A DNA stretch of 64,000 bases from Hydractinia symbiolongicarpus (lineage: Eukaryota > Cnidaria > Hydrozoa > Anthoathecata > Hydractiniidae): positions 558,001 through 622,000 of the forward strand of contig NC_079887.1 of the NCBI RefSeq assembly GCF_029227915.1, read 5' to 3'. Both the position numbers and the translations under genes were made by a program. The notes below the pieces were generated by a model. That model did not search any database. It was given only the letters and a program-made list of their open reading frames with translations, and had not been told where the DNA came from. Positions 1 through 11,544 of this stretch are shown piece by piece (the first letter of the stretch is position 1; every line of letters starts with the position of its first letter).

Positions 1-1797
1 AATTTAAAAAATCGTTCGGGAAATGAGTTTACTCCCTGGGTACTTTCTTTGTACACTTTTGAGTATACGGGCCGAGTCCGGGATTTACGGGAAATTGCGG
101 ATTTTCGTTTGCTGGCGATTAAACTTCTTTTATTCAGCGTCCCATCAAATATGAAAATATTTTTGAAAACTACAAGTCTCATGCGTTTAGTGGTAAAAAA
201 ATAATATAAAAAATCGTTCGGGAAATGAGTTTACTCCCTGGGTACTTTCTTTGTAAACTTTTGACTATACGGGCCAAGCCCGGGATTTACGGGAAATCGC
301 GGGTTTTCGTTTGCCGGCGATTAAACTGCTTTTATTCAGCGTCTCATCAAAAATGAAAACATTTTTAAAAACTACAAGTCTTATGCGTTTTAGTGGTGAA
401 ATAATAATTTAAAAAATCGTTCTGGAAATGCGTGTACTCCCTGGGTACTTTCTTTGTATACTTTTGACTATACGGGCCGAATCCGGGATTTAGGGAAATC
501 GCAGGTTTTCGTTTGCTGGCGATTAAACTGCCTTTATTCAGCGTCTCATCAAAAATGAAAACATTTTTGAAAACTACAAGTCTCATGCGTTTTAGTGGTG
601 AAAAAATAATTTAAAAAATCGTTCGGGAAATGAGTTTACTCCCTGGGTACTTTCTTTGTATACTTTTGACTATACGGGCCAAGCCGGGATTTACGGGAAA
701 TCGCGGGTTTTCGTTTGCCGGCGATTAAACTTCTTTTATTCAGCGTCTCATCAAAAATGAAAACATTTTTAAAAACTACAAGTCTCATGCGTTTTAGTGG
801 TGAAAAAGTAATTTAAAAAATCGTTCGGGAAGTGAGTTTACTTCCTGGGTACTTTCTTTGTATACTTTTGACAATACGGGCCAAGCCTGGGATTTACGGG
901 AAATCGCGGGTTTTCGTTTGCCGGCGATTAAACTTCTTTTATTCAGCGTCTCATCAAAAATGAAAACATTTTTGAAAACTACAAGTCTCATGCGTTTTAG
1001 TGGTGAAAAAATAATTTAAAAAATCGTTCGGGAAATGAGTTTACTCCCTGGGTACTTTCTTTGTATACTTTTGACTATACGGGCCGAGTCCGGGATTTAC
1101 GGCAAATCGCGGATTTTCGTTTGCCGGCGAATAAACTTCTTTTATTCAGCGTCCCATCAAATATGAAAATATTTTTGAAAACTACAAGTCTCATGCGTTT
1201 AGTGGTAAAAAAATAATATAAAAAACCGTTCAGGAAATGAGTTTACTCCCTGGGTACTTTTTTTGTATACTTTTGACTATACGGCCAAGCCCGGGATTTA
1301 CGGGAAATCGCGGGTTTTCGTTTGCCGGCGATTAAACTTCTTTTATTCAGCGTCTCATCAAAAATGAAAACATTTTTAAAAACTACAAGTCTCATGCGTT
1401 TTAGTGGTGAAAAAGTAATTTAAAAAATCGTTCGGGAAATGAGTTTACTTCCTGGGTACTTTCTTTGTATACTTTTGACAATACGGGCCAAGCCTGGGAT
1501 TTACGGGAAATCGCGGGTTTTCGTTTGCCGGCGATTAAACTTCTTTTATTCAGCGTCTCATCAAAAATGAAAACATTTTTGAAAACTACAAGTCTCATGC
1601 GTTTTAGTGGTGAAAAAATAATTTAAAAAATCGTTCGGGAAATGAGTTTACTCCCTGGGTACTTTCTTTGTATACTTTTGACTATACGGGCCGAGTCCGG
1701 GATTTACGGCAAATCGCGGATTTTCGTTTGCCGGCGATTAAACTTCTTTTATTCAGCGTCCCATCAAATATGAAAATATTTTTGAAAATTACAAGTC
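1..1797 (+). repeat. Higher-order block H1, copy 1 (~9 monomers)
   Basis: The block opens with a unit reading GTACACTTTTGAG and AAATTGCGGATTTTCG, then a GTAAACTTTTGAC unit, an AAATGCGTGTACTCCC / GGCCGAATCCGGG unit and a GAAAAAGTAATTTA unit, and ends with CCCATCAAATATG units containing ACGGCAAATCGCGG. The same ordered variants recur at offsets of 3,849, 5,468, 7,695 and 11,544 bp, so the block is a true higher-order repeat. It contains a one-base deletion (ATACGGCCAAG near 1,278) shared with copies 2 and 3. The window cuts the array, so the block may begin upstream. Confidence 0.85.
1159..1174. repeat. Variant hairpin of the CAAATATG subfamily
   Basis: In the subfamily reading CCCATCAAATATGAAAATA the two substitutions relative to the usual unit (A to T in the left arm, C to T in the right arm) abolish the 9-bp dyad but create a different one: AAATAT, loop GAAA, ATATTT. 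A short dyad at the same place therefore survives in a shifted register. The subfamily is seen in the first 16 kb only. Confidence 0.5.
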
Positions 1798-3849
1798 TTA
1801 TGCGTTTTAGTGGTGAAAAAATAATTTAAAAAATCGTTCTGGAAATGAGTTTACTCCCTGGGTACTTTCTTTGTATACTTTTGACTATACGGGCCGAGTC
1901 CGAGATTTAAGGGAAATCACAGGTTTTCTTTTGCCGGCGATTAAACTTCTTTTATTCAGCGTCTCATCAAAAATGAAAACATTTTTGAAAACTACAAGTC
2001 TCATACGTTTTAGTGGTGAAAAAATAATTTAAAAATTCGTTCGGGAAATGAGTTTACTCACTGGGTACTTTCCTTGTATACTTTTAACTATACGGGCTGA
2101 GTCCGGGATTTACGGGAAATCGCGGATTTCCGTTTGCCGGCGATTAAATTTCTTTTATTCAGCGTCTCATCAAAAATGAAAACATTTTTAAAAACTACAA
2201 GTCTCATGCGTTTTAGTGGTGAAAAATAATTTAAAAAATCGTTCGGGAAATGAGTTTACTCCCTGGGTACTTTCTTTGTATACTTTTGACTATACGGGCC
2301 AAGCCCGGGATTTACGAGAAATCGCGGGTTTTCGTTTGCCGGCGATTAAACTTCTTTTATTCGGCGTCTCATCAAAAATGAAAACATTTTTAAAAACTAC
2401 AAGTCTTATGCGTTTTAGTGGTGAAAAAATAATTTAAAAAATCGTTCGGGAAATGAGTTTACTCCCTGGGTACTTTCTTTGTATACTTTTGACTATACGG
2501 GCCAAGCCGGGATTTACGGGAAATCGCCGGATTTTGTTTGCCGGCGATTAAACTTCTTTTATTCGGCGTCTCATCAAAAATGAAAACATTTTTAAAAACT
2601 ACAAGTCTTATGCGTTTTAGTGGTGAAAAAATAATTTGAAAAATCGTTCTGGAAATGAGTTTACTCACAGGGTACTTTCTTTGTATACATTCGACTATAC
2701 GTGCCAAGCCTGGGATTTACGGGAAATCGCGGGTTTTCGTTTGCCGGCGATTAAACTGCTTTTATTCAGCGTCTCATCAAAAATGAAAACATTCTTGAAA
2801 ACTACAAGTCTCATGCGTTTTAGTGGTGAAAAAATAATTTAAAAAATCGTTCGGGAAATGAGTTTACTCCTTGGGTACTTTCTTTGTATACTTTTGACTA
2901 TACGGGCCAAGCCGGGATTTACGGGAAATCGCGGGATTTCGTTTGCGGGCGATTAAACTTCTTTTATTCGGCGTCTCATCAAAAATGAAAACATTTTTAA
3001 AAACTACAAGTCTTATGCGTTTTAGTGGTGAAAAAATAATTTAAAAAATCGTTCTGGAAATGAGTTTACTCACAGGGTACTTTCTTTGTATACATTCGAC
3101 TATACGTGCCAAGCCCGGGATTTACGGAAAATCGCGGGTTTTCGTTTGCCGCCGATTAAACTGCTTTTATTCAGCGTCTCATCAAAAATGAAAACATTCT
3201 TGAAAACTACAAGTCTCATGCGTTTTAGTGGTGAAATAATAATTTAAAAAATCGTTTGGGAAATGAGTTTACTCCCTGGGTACTTTCTTTCAATGCTTTT
3301 GACTATACGGGCCGAGTCCAGGATTTACGGGAAATCGCAGGTTTTCGTTTGCCGGCGATTAAACTTCTTTTATTCAGCGTCTCATCAAAAATGAAAACAT
3401 TTTTAAAAACTACAAGTCTCATGGGCTTTAGTGGTGAAATAATAATTTAAAAAATCGTTTGGGAAATGAGTTTACTCCCTGGGTACTTTCTTTGTACACT
3501 TTTGACTATACGGGCCGAGTCCAGGATTTACGGGAAAACGCAGGTTTTCGTTTGCCGGCGATTAAACTTCTTGTATTCAGCGTCTCATCAAAAATGAAAA
3601 CATTTTTAAAAACTACAAGTCTTATGCGTTTTAGTGGTGAAAAAATAATTTAAAAAATCGTTCTGGAAATGAATTTACTCCCTGGGTACTTTCTTTGTAT
3701 ACTTTTGACTATACGGGCCGAGTCCAGGATTTACGGGAAATCGCAGGTTTTCGTTTGCCGGCGATTAAACTTCTTTTATTCAGCGTCTCATCAAAAATGA
3801 AAACATTTTTAAAAACTACAAGTCTCATGCGTTTTAGTGGTGAAAATGT
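1798..3849 (+). repeat. About 10 monomers between H1 copies 1 and 2
   Basis: These units are less uniform than H1. They include the first TCACAGGG / ATACATTCGAC / CGTGCCAAGCC units of the window (near 2,650 and 3,060) and two units with TTTGGGAAATGAG and GCCGAGTCCAGG (3,250-3,650). The stretch from about 2,600 to 3,849 returns at about 10,295-11,544 at an offset of 7,695 bp with the same order of variants. From 1,798 to 2,600 the match to 9,493-10,295 is weaker. No non-satellite DNA is present. Confidence 0.8.
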
Positions 3850-6800
3850 AATTTAAAAAATCGTTCGGGAAATGAATGTACTCCCTGGGTACTTTCTTTG
3901 TACACTTTTGAGTATACGGGCCGAGTCCGGGATTTACGGGAAATTGCGGATTTTCGTTTGCTGGCGATTAAACTTCTTTTATTCAGCGTCCCATCAAATA
4001 TGAAAATATTTTTGAAAACTACAAGTCTCATGCGTTTAGTGGTAAAAAAATAATATAAAAAATCGTTCGGGAAATGAGTTTACTCCCTGGGTACTTTCTT
4101 TGTAAACTTTTGACTATACGGGCCAAGCCCGGGATTTACGGGAAATCGCGGGTTTTCGTTTGCCGGCGATTAAACTGCTTTTATTCAGCGTCTCATCAAA
4201 AATGAAAACATTTTTAAAAACTACAAGTCTTATGCGTTTTAGTGGTGAAATAATAATTTAAAAAATCGTTCTGGAAATGCGTGTACTCCCTGGGTACTTT
4301 CTTTGTATACTTTTGACTATACGGGCCGAATCCGGGATTTAGGGAAATCGCAGGTTTTCGTTTGCTGGCGATTAAACTGCCTTTATTCAGCGTCTCATCA
4401 AAAATGAAAACATTTTTGAAAACTACAAGTCTCATGCGTTTTAGTGGTGAAAAAATAATTTAAAAAATCGTTCGGGAAATGAGTTTACTCCCTGGGTACT
4501 TTCTTTGTATACTTTTGACTATACGGGCCAAGCCGGGATTTACGGGAAATCGCGGGTTTTCGTTTGCCGGCGATTAAACTTCTTTTATTCAGCGTCTCAT
4601 CAAAAATGAAAACATTTTTAAAAACTACAAGTCTCATGCGTTTTAGTGGTGAAAAAGTAATTTAAAAAATCGTTCGGGAAGTGAGTTTACTTCCTGGGTA
4701 CTTTCTTTGTATACTTTTGACAATACGGGCCAAGCCTGGGATTTACGGGAAATCGCGGGTTTTCGTTTGCCGGCGATTAAACTTCTTTTATTCAGCGTCT
4801 CATCAAAAATGAAAACATTTTTGAAAACTACAAGTCTCATGCGTTTTAGTGGTGAAAAAATAATTTAAAAAATCGTTCGGGAAATGAGTTTACTCCCTGG
4901 GTACTTTCTTTGTATACTTTTGACTATACGGGCCGAGTCCGGGATTTACGGCAAATCGCGGATTTTCGTTTGCCGGCGAATAAACTTCTTTTATTCAGCG
5001 TCCCATCAAATATGAAAATATTTTTGAAAACTACAAGTCTCATGCGTTTAGTGGTAAAAAAATAATATAAAAAACCGTTCAGGAAATGAGTTTACTCCCT
5101 GGGTACTTTTTTTGTATACTTTTGACTATACGGCCAAGCCCGGGATTTACGGGAAATCGCGGGTTTTCGTTTGCCGGCGATTAAACTTCTTTTATTCAGC
5201 GTCTCATCAAAAATGAAAACATTTTTAAAAACTACAAGTCTTATGCGTTTTAGTGGTGAAAAAATAATTTAAAAAATCGTTCTGGAAATGAATTTACTCC
5301 CTGGGTACTTTCTTTGTATACTTTTGACTATACGGGCCGAGTCCAGGATTTACGGGAAATCGCAGGTTTTCGTTTGCCGGCGATTAAACTTCTTTTATTC
5401 AGCGTCTCATCAAAAATGAAAACATTTTTAAAAACTACAAGTCTCATGCGTTTTAGTGGTGAAAATGTAATTTAAAAAATCGTTCGGGAAATGAATGTAC
5501 TCCCTGGGTACTTTCTTTGTACACTTTTGAGTATACGGGCCGAGTCCGGGATTTACGGGAAATTGCGGATTTTCGTTTGCTGGCGATTAAACTTCTTTTA
5601 TTCAGCGTCCCATCAAATATGAAAATATTTTTGAAAACTACAAGTCTCATGCGTTTAGTGGTAAAAAAATAATATAAAAAATCGTTCGGGAAATGAGTTT
5701 ACTCCCTGGGTACTTTCTTTGTAAACTTTTGACTATACGGGCCAAGCCCGGGATTTACGGGAAATCGCGGGTTTTCGTTTGCCGGCGATTAAACTGCTTT
5801 TATTCAGCGTCTCATCAAAAATGAAAACATTTTTAAAAACTACAAGTCTTATGCGTTTTAGTGGTGAAATAATAATTTAAAAAATCGTTCTGGAAATGCG
5901 TGTACTCCCTGGGTACTTTCTTTGTATACTTTTGACTATACGGGCCGAATCCGGGATTTAGGGAAATCGCAGGTTTTCGTTTGCTGGCGATTAAACTGCC
6001 TTTATTCAGCGTCTCATCAAAAATGAAAACATTTTTGAAAACTACAAGTCTCATGCGTTTTAGTGGTGAAAAAATAATTTAAAAAATCGTTCGGGAAATG
6101 AGTTTACTCCCTGGGTACTTTCTTTGTATACTTTTGACTATACGGGCCAAGCCGGGATTTACGGGAAATCGCGGGTTTTCGTTTGCCGGCGATTAAACTT
6201 CTTTTATTCAGCGTCTCATCAAAAATGAAAACATTTTTAAAAACTACAAGTCTCATGCGTTTTAGTGGTGAAAAAGTAATTTAAAAAATCGTTCGGGAAG
6301 TGAGTTTACTTCCTGGGTACTTTCTTTGTATACTTTTGACAATACGGGCCAAGCCTGGGATTTACGGGAAATCGCGGGTTTTCGTTTGCCGGCGATTAAA
6401 CTTCTTTTATTCAGCGTCTCATCAAAAATGAAAACATTTTTGAAAACTACAAGTCTCATGCGTTTTAGTGGTGAAAAAATAATTTAAAAAATCGTTCGGG
6501 AAATGAGTTTACTCCCTGGGTACTTTCTTTGTATACTTTTGACTATACGGGCCGAGTCCGGGATTTACGGCAAATCGCGGATTTTCGTTTGCCGGCGAAT
6601 AAACTTCTTTTATTCAGCGTCCCATCAAATATGAAAATATTTTTGAAAACTACAAGTCTCATGCGTTTAGTGGTAAAAAAATAATATAAAAAACCGTTCA
6701 GGAAATGAGTTTACTCCCTGGGTACTTTTTTTGTATACTTTTGACTATACGGCCAAGCCCGGGATTTACGGGAAATCGCGGGTTTTCGTTTGCCGGCGAT

Positions 6801-6858
6801 TAAACTTCTTTTATTCAGCGTCTCATCAAAAATGAAAACATTTTTAAAAACTACAAGT
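3620..6858 (+). repeat. Tandem duplication of 8 monomers, period 1,619 bp
   Basis: About 3,620-5,238 and 5,239-6,858 are near-identical over eight units. Markers repeated exactly 1,619 bp apart are TCTGGAAATGAATTTACTCC (3,663 and 5,282), GAAAATGTAATTTA (3,842 and 5,461), GTACACTTTTGAG, and AAATGCGTGTACTCCC. The joint lies between 5,190, where the sequence still matches the H1 order, and 5,238, where it has switched to the start of the duplicated segment. This is the expected product of one unequal exchange between misaligned units. Confidence 0.85.
3850..5238 (+). repeat. Higher-order block H1, copy 2 (shortened)
   Basis: The order of variant units repeats copy 1 at an offset of exactly 3,849 bp, including the shared one-base deletion ATACGGCCAAG near 5,130. 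The match stops in the 5,190-5,238 interval, where the next unit carries CTTATGCG and TCTGGAAATGAATTTAC instead of CTCATGCG and GAAAAAGTAA. This copy is therefore cut short by the 1,619 bp tandem duplication described separately. Confidence 0.85.
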
Positions 6859-7265
6859 CTCATGCGTTTTAGTGGTGAAAAAGTAATTCAAAAAATCGTT
6901 CGGGAAATGAGTTTACTTCCTGGGTACTTTCTTTGTATACTTTTGACAATACGGGCCAAGCCTGGGATTTACGGGAAATCGCGGGTTTTCGTTTGCCGGC
7001 GATTAAACTTCTTTTATTCAGCGTCTCATCAAAAATGAAAACATTTTTGAAAACTACAAGTCTCATGCGTTTTAGTGGTGAAAAAATAATTTAAAAAATC
7101 GTTCGGGAAATGAGTTTACTCCCTGGGTACTTTCTTTGTATACTTTTGACTATACGGGCCGAGTCCGGGATTTACGGCAAATCGCGGATTTTCGTTTGCC
7201 GGCGATTAAACTTCTTTTATTCAGCGTCCCATCAAATATGAAAATATTTTTGAAAATTACAAGTC
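5469..7265 (+). repeat. Higher-order block H1, copy 3
   Basis: The block matches copy 1 over its full length at an offset of 5,468 bp, down to the final CCCATCAAATATG unit with TTTTTGAAAATTACAAG. Differences are few, for example GTAATTCAAAAAATCG instead of GTAATTTAAAAAATCG near 6,883. It diverges from copy 1 just after the GAAAATTACAAG marker. Confidence 0.85.
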
Positions 7266-7695
7266 TCATGCGTTTAGTGGTAAAAAAATAATATAAAAAA
7301 CCGTTCAGGAAATGAGTTTACTCCCTGGGTACTTTTTTTGTATACTTTTGACTATACGGGCCAAGCCCGGGATTTACGGGAAATCGCGGGTTTTCGTTTG
7401 CCGGCGATTAAACTTCTTTTATTCAGCGTCTCATCAAAATTGAAAACATTTTTAAAAACTACAAGTCTCATGCGTTTTAGTGGTGAAAAAGTAATTTAAA
7501 AAATCGTTCGGGAAATGAGTTTACTTCCTGGGTACTTTCTTTGTATACTTTTGACAATACGGGCCAAGCCTGGGATTTACGGGAAATCGCGGGTTTTCGT
7601 TTGCCGGCGATTAAACTTCTTTTATTCAGCGTCTCATCAAAAATGAAAACATTTTTGAAAACTACAAGTCTCATGCGCTTTAGTGGTGAAAAAAT
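7266..7695 (+). repeat. Two monomers joining H1 copies 3 and 4
   Basis: One unit has the TGCGTTTAGTGGTAAAAAAA form followed by ACCGTTCAGGAAATGAG and a T-run TACTTTTTTTGTATAC; the next is a GAAAAAGTAA / TACTTCCTGGG unit. They are re-used copies of the units that close H1 (compare 1,200-1,600), so the block end was re-duplicated locally. Confidence 0.7.
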
Positions 7696-9468
7696 AATTT
7701 AAAAAAACGTTCGGGAAATGAGTTTACTTCCTGGGTACTTTCTTTGTATACTTTTGACTATTCGGGCCGAGTCCGGGATTTACGGGAAATTGCGGATTTT
7801 CGTTTGCTGGCGATTAAACTTCTTTTATTCAGCGTCCCATCAAATATGAAAATATTTTTGAAAACTACAAGTCTCATGCGTTTAGTGGTAAAAAAGTAAT
7901 ATAAAAAATCGTTCGGGAAATGAGTTTACTCCCTGGGTACTTTCTTTGTAAACTTTTGACTATACGGGCCAAGCCCGGGATTTACGGGAAATCGCGGGTT
8001 TTCGTTTGCCGGCGATTAAACTGCTTTTATTCAGCGTCTCATCAAAAATGAAAACATTTTGAAAAACTACAAGTCTTATGCGTTTTAGTGGTGAAATAAT
8101 AATTTAAAAAATCGTTCTGGAAATGCGTTTACTCCCTGGGTACTTTCTTTGTATACTTTTGACTATACGGGCCGAATCCGGGATTTAGGGAAATCGCAGG
8201 TTTTCGTTTGCCGGCGATTAAACTGCCTTTATTCAGCGTCTCATCAAAAATGAAAACATTTTTGAAAACTACAAGTCTCATGCGTTTTAGTGGTGAAAAA
8301 ATAATTTAAAACATCGTTCGGGAAATGAGTTTACTCCCTGGGTACTTTCTTTGTATACTTTTGACTATACGGGCCAAGCCGGGATTTACGGGAAATCGCG
8401 GGTTTTCGTTTGCCGGCGATTAAACTTCTTTTATTCAGCGTCTCATCAAAAATGAAAACATTTTTAAAAACTACAAGTCTCATGCGTTTTAGTGGTGAAA
8501 AAGTAATTTAAAAAATCGTTCGGGAAGTGAGTTTACTTCCTGGGTACTTTCTTTGTATACTTTTGACAATACGGGCCAAGCCTGGGATTTACGGGAAATC
8601 GCGGGTTTTCGTTTGCCGGCGATTAAACTTCTTTTATTCAGCGTCTCATCAAAAATGAAAACATTTTTGAAAACTACAAGTCTCATGCGTTTTAGTGGTG
8701 AAAAAATAATTTAAAAAATCGTTCGGGAAATGAGTTTACTCCCTGGGTACTTTCTTTGTATACTTTTGACTATACGGGCCGAGTCCGGGATTTACGGCAA
8801 ATCGCGGATTTTCGTTTGCCGGCGAATAAACTTCTTTTATTCAGCGTCCCATCAAATATGAAAATATTTTTGAAAACTACAAGTCTCATGCGTTTAGTGG
8901 TAAAAAAATAATATAAAAAACCGTTCAGGAAATGAGTTTACTCCCTGGGTACTTTTTTTGTATACTTTTGACTATACGGGCCAAGCCCGGGATTTACGGG
9001 AAATCGCGGGTTTTCGTTTGCCGGCGATTAAACTTCTTTTATTCAGCGTCTCATCAAAAATGAAAACATTTTTAAAAACTACAAGTCTCATGCGTTTTAG
9101 TGGTGAAAAAGTAATTTAAAAAATCGTTCGGGAAATGAGTTTACTTCCTGGGTACTTTCTTTGTATACTTTTGACAATACGGGCCAAGCCTGGGATTTAC
9201 GGGAAATCGCGGGTTTTCGTTTGCCGGCGATTAAACTTCTTTTATTCAGCGTCTCATCAAAAATGAAAACATTTTTGAAAACTACAAGTCTCATGCGTTT
9301 TAGTGGTGAAAAAATAATTTAAAAAAACGTTCGGGAAATGAGTTTACTTCCTGGGTACTTTCTTTGTATACTTTTGACTATTCGGGCCGAGTCCGGGATT
9401 TACGGCAAATCGCGGATTTTCGTTTGCCGGCGATTAAACTTCTTTTATTCAGCGTCCCATCAAATATG
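7696..9468 (+). repeat. Higher-order block H1, copy 4
   Basis: The order of units follows copy 1 at an offset of 7,695-7,696 bp. The first unit has changed (AAACGTTCGGG, TACTTCCTGGG, GACTATTCGGGCC). The ACGGGCCAAG unit near 8,980 has the extra G that copies 1 to 3 lack, which accounts for the one-base change in offset. It diverges from copy 1 at about 9,468, where the AATATTTTT of the last unit is replaced by AACATTTTTAAAAAC. Confidence 0.8.
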
Positions 9469-11544
9469 AAAACATTTTTAAAAACTACAAGTCTTATGCG
9501 TTTTAGTGGTGAAAAAATAATTTAAAAAATCGATCTGGAAATGAGTTTACTCCCTGGGTACTTTCTTTGTATACTTTTAACTATACGGGCCGAGTCCGGG
9601 ATTTAGGGAAATCGCAGGTTTTCGTTTGCCGGCGATTAAACTGCTTTTATTCAGCGTCTCATCAAAAATGAAAACATTTTTGAAAACTACAAGTCTCATG
9701 CGTTTTAGTGGTGAAAAAATAATTTAAAAAAACGTTCGGGAAATGAGTTTACTTCCTGGGTACTTTCTTTGTATACTTTTGACTATTCGGGCCGAGTCCG
9801 GGATTTACGGCAAATCGCGGATTTTCGTTTGCCGGCGATTAAACTTCTTTTATTCAGCGTCCCATCAAATATGAAAACATTTTTGAAAACTACAAGTCTC
9901 ATGCGTTTTAGTGGTGAAAAAATAATTTAAAAAAACGTTCGGGAAATGAGTTTACTTCCTGGGTACTTTCTTTGTATACTTTTGACTATACGGGCCGAGT
10001 CCGGGATTTAGGGAAATCGCAGGTGTTCGTTTGCCGGCGATTAAACTGCTTTTATTCAGCGTCTCATCAAAAATGAAAACATTTTTGAAAACTACAAGTC
10101 TCATGCGTTTTAGTGGTGAAAAAATAATTTAAAAAATCGTTCGCGAAATGAGTTTACTCCCTGGGTACTTTCTTTGTATACTTTTGACTATACGGGACAA
10201 GCCGGGATTTACGGGAAATCGAGGGTTTTCGTTTGCCGGCGATTAAACTTCTTTTCTTCAGCGTCTCATCAAAAATGAAAACATTTTTAAAAACTACAAG
10301 TCTTATGCGTTTTAGTGGTGAAAAAATAATTTAAAAAATCGTTCTGGAAATGAGTTTACTCACAGGGTACTTTCTTTGTATACATTCGACTATACGTGCC
10401 AAGCCTGGGATTTACGGGAAATCGCGGGTTTTCGTTTGCCGGCGATTAAACTGCTTTTATTCAGCGTCTCATCAAAAATGAAAACATTCTTGAAAACTAC
10501 AAGTCTCATGCGTTTTAGTGGTGAAAAAATAATTTAAAAAATCGTTCGGGAAATGAGTTTACTCCTTGGGTACTTTCTTTGTATACTTTTGACTATACGG
10601 GCCAAGCCGGGATTTACGGGAAATCGCGGGATTTCGTTTGCGGGCGATTAAACTTCTTTTATTCGGCGTCTCATCAAAAATGAAAACATTTTTAAAAACT
10701 ACAAGTCTTATGCGTTTTAGTGGTGAAAAAATAATTTAAAAAATCGTTCTGGAAATGAGTTTACTCCCTGGGTACTTTCTTTGTATACATTCGACTATAC
10801 GTGCCAAGCCCGGGATTTACGGGAAATCGCGGGTTTTCGTTTGCCGCCGATTAAACTGCTTTTATTCAGCGTCTCATCAAAAATGAAAACATTCTTGAAA
10901 ACTACAAGTCTCATGCGTTTTAGTGGTGAAATAATAATTTAAAAAATCGTTTGGGAAATGAATTTACTCCCTGGGTACTTTCTTTGTATACTTTTGACTA
11001 TACGGGCCGAGTCCAGGATTTACGGGAAATCGCGGGATTTCGTTTGCGGGCGATTAAACTGCTTTTATTCAGCGTCTCATCAAAAATGAAAACATTTTTA
11101 AAAACTACAAGTCTCATGGGCTTTAGTGGTGAAATAATAATTTAAAAAATCGTTTGGGAAATGAGTTTACTCCCTGGGTACTTTCTTTGTACACTTTTGA
11201 CTATACGGGCCGAGTCCAGGATTTACGGGAAAACGCAGGTTTTCGTTTGCCGGCGATTAAACTTCTTGTATTCAGCGTCTCATCAAAAATGAAAACATTT
11301 TTAAAAACTACAAGTCTTATGCGTTTTAGTGGTGAAAAAATAATTTAAAAAATCGTTCTGGAAATGAATTTACTCCCTGGGTACTTTCTTTGTATACTTT
11401 TGACTATACGGGCCGAGTCCAGGATTTACGGGAAATCGCAGGTTTTCGTTTGCCGGCGATTAAACTTCTTTTATTCAGCGTCTCATCAAAAATGAAAACA
11501 TTTTTAAAAACTACAAGTCTCATGCGTTTTAGTGGTGAAAATGT
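9469..11544 (+). repeat. About 10 monomers between H1 copies 4 and 5
   Basis: The first part alternates TCGATCTGG / GATTTAGGGAAATCGCAGG units with AAACGTTCGGG / GACTATTCGGGCC units. From about 10,295 onward it repeats 2,600-3,849 at an offset of 7,695 bp, including the TCACAGGG unit, the GCGGGCGATTAAAC unit and the pair of TTTGGGAAATGA units at 10,950 and 11,153. No unique DNA is seen. Confidence 0.8.
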
